The notes under the pieces are model-generated. The model was not told the origin of the DNA and made no database searches. It saw nothing but the letters and a program-made list of their open reading frames with translations. Of a stretch of 19,061 nt of DNA, positions 14,994 through 19,061 are shown in pieces; position 1 is the first letter of the stretch, and the number at the start of each line of letters is the position of its first letter. The DNA comes from JALYIM01 sp040003205 (GTDB lineage Bacteria > Acidobacteriota > Terriglobia > Terriglobales > Acidobacteriaceae). The translations under genes were made by a program, and so were the position numbers. The stretch lies in the NCBI GenBank assembly GCA_040003205.1, contig JBDUDA010000026.1, forward strand, positions 1-19,061, written 5' to 3'.

Positions 14994-15863
14994 ATGTGCA
15001 GTATGGCCCGCCTTCGGATTTCCGCCATCTCGTATTTGAATACTGCTCCCCTGATGTGGGATTTTGAGCACGGAAGTGCCGGCGATGATTTCGATCTGTC
15101 TTACACTTTGCCTTCACAGTGCGCGATACAACTGGAGCAAGGCTTGGCCGATATCGGGATCATTCCGGTGGCGGCTTATGCGAGCATTGCCGATTTGCTG
15201 ATACTTCCTGGAGTTGCCATCGCGTCGCGGCAAGCGGTGCGATCTATTCTGCTCGTGTGTAAAGTTTCTATTGAAAAGATTCATGGCGTAGCCATGGACA
15301 GCTCGTCCATGACATCCGTGGCTCTTCTTAAAGTTTTATTTGCAAAGTCGTGGCGAAAAGACGCGCCGCAGCCGATATTCGAAAACGTAAATCCTGACAT
15401 AGAGAAGATGCTTTCGCATCATGACGCTGCATTGCTGATTGGTGATCCCGCGCTACAAGTTGATCGGTCGCGTTATCAGACCTACGATCTGGCGGAGGAG
15501 TGGATACGGCTTACCGGCAAGCCGTTTGTGTTCGCTTTTTGGGCAGTCCGCAAAGAGGCGCTAAACGATCTGGGTTCGGCAATTCAGTTGGCTTCAATAT
15601 TTCAGACTTCCCGCGATCATGGACTGCAGACTGAAAATCTCGAGCAGATTGTGAAGCAGTGGGCTCCTCGAATCGGCATTGGCGAGACGGACGTCCGGAG
15701 ATATCTGACAGAGAATATTCATTATTTCCTCGACCCCGAGTGCATTGCAGGCATGCAGTTGTTCTTTCGTTACGCCCGCGAGTGCGGCGCGCTTCCTGCG
15801 GTGCAGCCGCTTCGATTTCTCGATGTGACGAATTCGGTTTTTATTTGGGCGCAATCCCCTTAA
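14994..15863 (+). CDS. mqnA: Chorismate dehydratase MqnA (futalosine menaquinone pathway)
   Basis: MqnA converts chorismate to 3-[(1-carboxyvinyl)oxy]benzoate, the first committed step of the futalosine route to menaquinone. This protein has 289 residues, normal for the family. It begins RLRISAISYLNTAPLMWDFE, whose ISYLNTxPL core is the MqnA hallmark, and continues with GLADIGIIPVAAYA, as expected of a periplasmic-binding-protein-like fold. I chose ATG 14994 because AGGA lies 7 bases upstream; TTG 14988 is too close to that site, and ATG 15003 lacks one. It is transcribed divergently from dprA and is followed by a DedA-like gene and mqnC. Confidence 0.93.
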   Translation: MCSMARLRISAISYLNTAPLMWDFEHGSAGDDFDLSYTLPSQCAIQLEQGLADIGIIPVAAYASIADLLILPGVAIASRQAVRSILLVCKVSIEKIHGVAMDSSSMTSVALLKVLFAKSWRKDAPQPIFENVNPDIEKMLSHHDAALLIGDPALQVDRSRYQTYDLAEEWIRLTGKPFVFAFWAVRKEALNDLGSAIQLASIFQTSRDHGLQTENLEQIVKQWAPRIGIGETDVRRYLTENIHYFLDPECIAGMQLFFRYARECGALPAVQPLRFLDVTNSVFIWAQSP

Positions 15864-15899
15864 ACCAATCTTCGCCCTTGTAAACTTGTTTGACTGTTG

Positions 15900-16553
15900 A
15901 TGGTTTCCTCCCTCTTACATTCGCTTGCACTATTTTCTGTGTTTGGATGGCTGCGCCGTTTAGGCGGCGTGGGCCTCATCTTTCTGGGTATAGCCGACAA
16001 TTCCGTCGTGCCTTTGACGGGCAGCATGGACGTGCTCACAATTTACCTGGCCGCCAGCCATCACGACCTGTGGCCTTACTACGCGCTCATGGCCACGATT
16101 GGCGCAGTGCTTGGCGGGTACATTACGTACTCCCTGGCCCGAAAAGGGGGAAAGGAAACGCTGGAGCGGAAATTTTCTAAAAAGAGGGCCGCGAAAATTG
16201 CCGAGAGATTCGATCGCTGGGGATTCGGTGCGGTGTTCATTCCTGCGCTGCTGCCGCCGCCTTTTCCGCTGGTTCCCTTTCTAGTGGCTGCTGGCGGACT
16301 GCAATATTCGCGCAACAAATTTTTGGGAGCGCTCCTGCTGGGACGCGGGATCCGCTATTCCATCGTCGCCGGACTGGGCGCGTACTACGGAAAGCCAATT
16401 GTTGGGTTTTTCTCGCGATATTACAAGCATGCGCTCTTTGTATTGATCGGATTGGCGGTGATCGGCGGGGTGTCTACCCTTATCGGATACTTAAGAAGCC
16501 GCAACAAGAAGTCAGAAGCGAATACTGCCGTGGCTAGCGGCGATCCCGCGTAA
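15900..16553 (+). CDS. DedA/VTT-domain membrane protein
   Basis: This 217-residue integral membrane protein resembles the DedA (SNARE-associated, VTT) family. It has a re-entrant-type segment LGIADNSVVPLTGSMD, then GAVLGGYITYSLARKGG, then ALLPPPFPLVPFLVAAGG and a Gly-rich segment with LLLGRGIRYS, ending with a helix and a polar tail. DedA proteins act in membrane lipid homeostasis; some members flip polyprenyl-phosphate or phospholipids. Which applies here is not visible. ATG 15900 is preferred over TTG 15897; neither has a clear ribosome binding site. It starts 36 bases after the mqnA stop, so it is probably co-transcribed. Its position between two menaquinone genes need not mean a role in that pathway. 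Confidence 0.85.
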   Translation: MVSSLLHSLALFSVFGWLRRLGGVGLIFLGIADNSVVPLTGSMDVLTIYLAASHHDLWPYYALMATIGAVLGGYITYSLARKGGKETLERKFSKKRAAKIAERFDRWGFGAVFIPALLPPPFPLVPFLVAAGGLQYSRNKFLGALLLGRGIRYSIVAGLGAYYGKPIVGFFSRYYKHALFVLIGLAVIGGVSTLIGYLRSRNKKSEANTAVASGDPA

Positions 16554-16614
16554 CTGGCTGGCCGCGGAGCGGGCAGTCGCTCAATTCGATTTCAACCTAA
16601 GCTACTCCCAAACT

Positions 16615-16746
16615 CTGTCATCTCGAGCGGAGCAAAGCCGTCAGGATTTGCGAAGTCGAGAGACCTGCTGTTTGAGGGGGGAAACAGGTCTCTCCACTTC
16701 GTGGGGGCTTCGCTGCGCGAAGCCCCCGCTCCGGTCGAGATGACAG
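16615..16746. repeat. 132-bp palindromic intergenic element with 23-bp imperfect terminal inverted repeats
   Basis: The ends 16615-16637 and 16724-16746 are inverted copies matching at 19 of 23 positions, with the outer 12 bases (CTGTCATCTCGA) perfect. Inside are two more hairpins: 16652-16667 with 16685-16700 (16-bp arms, one mismatch), and GGGGGCTTCGC (16703-16713) with its perfect complement at 16717-16727. It has no coding capacity. I found no flanking target-site duplication. It looks like a MITE-like or REP-like element in the gap between the DedA gene and mqnC; it may also hinder read-through. Confidence 0.8.
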
Positions 16747-16818
16747 GTTATTTTAGAATCGGAGCAAAGTCCCGGGTCGAGATGACAGGCTATTTCAGAA
16801 GCGGAGCAAAGTCCCCAC
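16735..16818. repeat. 42-bp tandem repeat, two copies, just upstream of mqnC
   Basis: Two units start at 16735 and 16777 with TCGAGATGACAGG and carry CGGAGCAAAGTCCC near the end. The first unit overlaps the right end of the palindromic element. The repeats reuse that element's terminal sequences, so they may be partial copies of it. They end 44 bases before the mqnC ATG. Confidence 0.85.
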
Positions 16819-16862
16819 TGGACTTGGAGAAGCGGCTTCAGTCCGTTAAAATTAAGAAGGTC

Positions 16863-17909
16863 ATGTCCCTCACAAAACAGCAGGCTCTGGAATTGTTTAA
16901 CTCCGACGATTTGATTGGCATCGGCATGGAGGCGGACGCCGTCCGCCGAAAACTGCATCCCGAGGGAGTCGCGACTTACATCATTGACCGCAATATTAAC
17001 TACACGAATTTCTGCACCGAATACTGCACTTTCTGTGCCTTTTACCGGCCGCTTAAAGGACCGCAATCAAAAGAAGGTTACATTCTTGACCTCGATACCA
17101 TATACGAGAAGATCAGGGAAACGGTGGAGTTAGGTGGGACGGGTGTTCTGATGCAAGGTGGACTGCATCCCGACCTGAAGATTGACTGGCATGAGCGGAT
17201 GCTGCGCGGAATCCGCGAGCGCTTTCCGAAGATTCATCTGCATTGCTACTCGGCATCGGAAATTATCGCGATTGCGGAATACAGTTCGCTCACGATTCGG
17301 GACACCATCAGCCGCTTGCGAGATGCAGGGCTGGATTCGATTCCCGGTGGCGGCGCGGAAATTCTGGATGACGAAGTCCGCTATAAGATTGCGCGATTGA
17401 AATGCCTGACTGACGACTGGCTCGATGTTCATCGCACTGCCCATCAATTGGGAATGCGGACGACGGCGACCATGATGTTTGGAGTGGGCGAGAACTACGA
17501 AAATCGCGTTAATCACTTTCAGCGGCTCTACGAGTTGCAGGAAGAGACTGGCGGATTTACCGCGTTCATTCCGTGGAGTTTTCAGCCTTCCAACACGGCG
17601 CTCGGCGGCAGGCATTGGGAAGAAGCCACCGCGGTTGAGTATTTGAAGACGCTGGCCATTGCCCGGCTTTATCTTTCCAACTTTCTCAATGTGCAATCGA
17701 GCTGGGTGACGCAAGGCCTGAAAGTTTGTCAGATGGGATTGCGTTTTGGCGGTAACGACGTTGGCTCCGTCATGCTGGAAGAGAATGTTGTGCGCGCGGC
17801 CGGAGTGACGAATTGCACTACGGAAGAAGAGTTGCGGCGGATTATCCGCGACGCCGGTTTCAAACCTGTGCAGCGGGACACGCTCTACAGGACTTACTTT
17901 TTGAATTAG
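16863..17909 (+). CDS. mqnC: Cyclic dehypoxanthinyl futalosine synthase MqnC (radical SAM)
   Basis: MqnC cyclises dehypoxanthinyl futalosine in menaquinone biosynthesis. The 348-residue protein carries the radical-SAM cluster motif Cys51-x3-Cys55-x2-Cys58. Just before it is IDRNINYTNFC, which is characteristic of MqnC rather than MqnE. Further family segments are VLMQGGLHPDLKIDW, LDSIPGGGAEILDD, RTTATMMFGVGE and GGFTAFIPWSFQP. I place the start at ATG 16863 (MSLTKQQALELF). The frame is open from 16701, but that extension consists of intergenic repeat DNA and would add a 14-residue duplicated segment. AAGG lies only 2 bases before the ATG, so the ribosome binding site is poor. MqnB, MqnD and MqnE are not in the window. 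Confidence 0.94.
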   Translation: MSLTKQQALELFNSDDLIGIGMEADAVRRKLHPEGVATYIIDRNINYTNFCTEYCTFCAFYRPLKGPQSKEGYILDLDTIYEKIRETVELGGTGVLMQGGLHPDLKIDWHERMLRGIRERFPKIHLHCYSASEIIAIAEYSSLTIRDTISRLRDAGLDSIPGGGAEILDDEVRYKIARLKCLTDDWLDVHRTAHQLGMRTTATMMFGVGENYENRVNHFQRLYELQEETGGFTAFIPWSFQPSNTALGGRHWEEATAVEYLKTLAIARLYLSNFLNVQSSWVTQGLKVCQMGLRFGGNDVGSVMLEENVVRAAGVTNCTTEEELRRIIRDAGFKPVQRDTLYRTYFLN

Positions 17910-17947
17910 AGCTTGCGACCAGATTGTCCAAAATCCCCCTCCGCGAA

Positions 17948-19061
17948 ATGATTACGCCCTTTAACCTTACAGCCGAGCTGCTTGCTCCTCGCGGAATCAC
18001 TCACTACTTTCGCCAGCACTTTTTGGACGCAACTTTTCAAGGTCTCTACAAAGCTAACGCCTTCGATATCGCGCTGCTGATTCCCTACTTTCTGGTCCTC
18101 ATTCTGCTCGCATCTTATGGGGTACACCGTTACATGCTGGTGTATCTCTATTACAAGAACAAGAAGAACCGCACGACTGAGCCGGCCGGACACTTTGCTG
18201 ATCTTCCCCGCATCACAGTACAGCTTCCCATATTTAACGAACAGTTTGTGGTTGATCGCTTGCTGGAAGCGATCTGCCGGTTGGATTATCCGAGAGAAAA
18301 CCTCGACATCCAGGTGCTGGATGACTCAACCGATGAAACTGTTGAAGTCGCCCGCGGGCTAGTCGAGCAATATGCAGCCAAGGGCCACCCCATCTCGTAT
18401 CACCACCGTAAAAATCGCGAGGGGTTCAAAGCGGGAGCTTTAGCCGAAGGGTTGAAGTCATCTAAGGGTGAATTCGTTGCGATCTTTGACGCTGACTTCG
18501 TTCCCCCCGAAGACTTTCTTCTGCGCACGATTCATCACTTCACGAACCCTAAGATTGGAATGGTCCAGACCCGCTGGACTCACATAAACCGGCATTATTC
18601 TTTTCTGACTGAAGTTGAGGCCATCCTGCTGGATGGTCATTTTGTGCTGGAACACTCTGGCAGAGCGCGCAGCAATGTGTTTTTCAACTTCAATGGCACG
18701 GCAGGGTTATGGAGGCGTCAGGCAATCGACGAGGCAGGTGGCTGGCAGCACGACACGCTAACCGAGGACACCGACCTCTCCTATCGCGCGCAGTTGAAGG
18801 GATGGAAGTTTATTTATTTGCAGGATGTAGAGTGTCCAGCGGAGTTGCCGGTTGAGATGACTGCATTCAAAACGCAGCAGGCTCGTTGGGCGAAGGGCCT
18901 GATCCAAACGGCAAAAAAGGTGTTGCCGCGGGTGCTGAAAAGCGACCAACCCTTCCGCGTGAAAATGGAAGCCTGGTATCACCTCACCGCCAATTTGAGC
19001 TATCCGCTGATGATCGTGCTTTCGGTTTTGCTGCTTCCGGCCATGATCATTCGCTTTTATC
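17948..19061 (+). CDS. Processive family-2 glycosyltransferase, BcsA/CslA-like (3' end cut by window)
   Basis: The reading frame is open from ATG 17948 to the window end, giving 371 residues with no stop, so the C-terminus is missing. A membrane helix at about 40-60 precedes a GT2 catalytic domain. It shows LDDSTDET (Asp125-126), FDADF (Asp181, Asp183), FNGTAGLWRR (248-257), TEDTDLSYR (272-280, Asp274 the likely base) and QQARW (310-314), the QxxRW motif of processive polymerases. A second hydrophobic segment begins near 349. Such enzymes synthesise beta-linked polysaccharides (cellulose, glucomannan) and extrude them; which product cannot be told here. The start codon has no clear ribosome binding site; an in-frame TTG at 17924 is an alternative. 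It follows the mqnC stop by 38 bp. Confidence 0.9.
   Translation, partial: MITPFNLTAELLAPRGITHYFRQHFLDATFQGLYKANAFDIALLIPYFLVLILLASYGVHRYMLVYLYYKNKKNRTTEPAGHFADLPRITVQLPIFNEQFVVDRLLEAICRLDYPRENLDIQVLDDSTDETVEVARGLVEQYAAKGHPISYHHRKNREGFKAGALAEGLKSSKGEFVAIFDADFVPPEDFLLRTIHHFTNPKIGMVQTRWTHINRHYSFLTEVEAILLDGHFVLEHSGRARSNVFFNFNGTAGLWRRQAIDEAGGWQHDTLTEDTDLSYRAQLKGWKFIYLQDVECPAELPVEMTAFKTQQARWAKGLIQTAKKVLPRVLKSDQPFRVKMEAWYHLTANLSYPLMIVLSVLLLPAMIIRFY

Noticed and set aside
14905..15117. Upstream extension of dprA by 71 codons
   Set aside because: It would read through the GGAGGAG ribosome binding site before GTG 14904 and overlap divergent mqnA. The extra residues (for example HRRHFRAQ) do not resemble a DprA N-terminus.

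Overview
This 19 kb window is chromosomal-looking bacterial DNA, all genes intact except the one cut by the right edge. The content points to an Acidobacteriota-like (Terriglobia-type) soil bacterium. The clues are the futalosine menaquinone genes mqnA and mqnC, a PDZ-bearing histidine kinase with a sigma-54 response regulator, MlaE/MlaF-type lipid transport genes, a small four-helix-bundle gene, and families of palindromic intergenic repeats. The taxonomic placement is inference, because there is no rRNA or other decisive marker. I saw no tRNA, rRNA, CRISPR array, transposase or prophage genes.

Layout, left to right. (1) 105-3594, minus strand: an alpha/beta hydrolase, a DUF58 membrane protein and a seven-helix membrane protein of unknown role, possibly one transcription unit. 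(2) 3595-3928: a divergent regulatory region with a good -24/-12 (sigma-54) promoter candidate, a -10 candidate and a nested dyad. (3) 3929-9909, plus strand: a 941-residue PDZ/multi-TM/GAF/PAS histidine kinase overlapping its NtrC-type regulator by 8 bp, then mlaE and mlaF. (4) 9910-10202: a convergent spacer with two related palindromes and a 14-bp tandem repeat. (5) 10203-14904, minus strand: dprA, a four-helix-bundle gene, topA and a small conserved hypothetical gene. The four-helix-bundle gene sits in the classic dprA-topA pair, between short AGCCAA-type repeat tracts. (6) 14994-19061, plus strand: mqnA, a DedA/VTT membrane protein, a 132-bp palindromic element with an adjoining 42-bp tandem repeat, mqnC, and a BcsA/CslA-like processive glycosyltransferase that runs off the window.

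How the genes fit together. mqnA and mqnC supply the first committed step and the radical-SAM cyclisation of the futalosine route to menaquinone. dprA and topA are DNA-processing housekeeping genes. The kinase and regulator form a complete sigma-54 activation circuit and lie 91 bp upstream of a two-gene lipid ABC transporter. A periplasmic PDZ domain on the kinase suggests, by inference only, envelope-stress sensing coupled to outer-membrane lipid homeostasis.

Nothing here is convincingly a wholly new system. The best leads are the PDZ-kinase/sigma-54/MlaEF neighbourhood with its candidate promoter and upstream dyads, the Ser in place of the catalytic Glu in MlaF, the GAFTSA variant in the regulator, and the repeat elements. 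Several natural-looking long starts (dprA, mqnC, the four-helix-bundle gene) appear to be artefacts; corrected starts are given.
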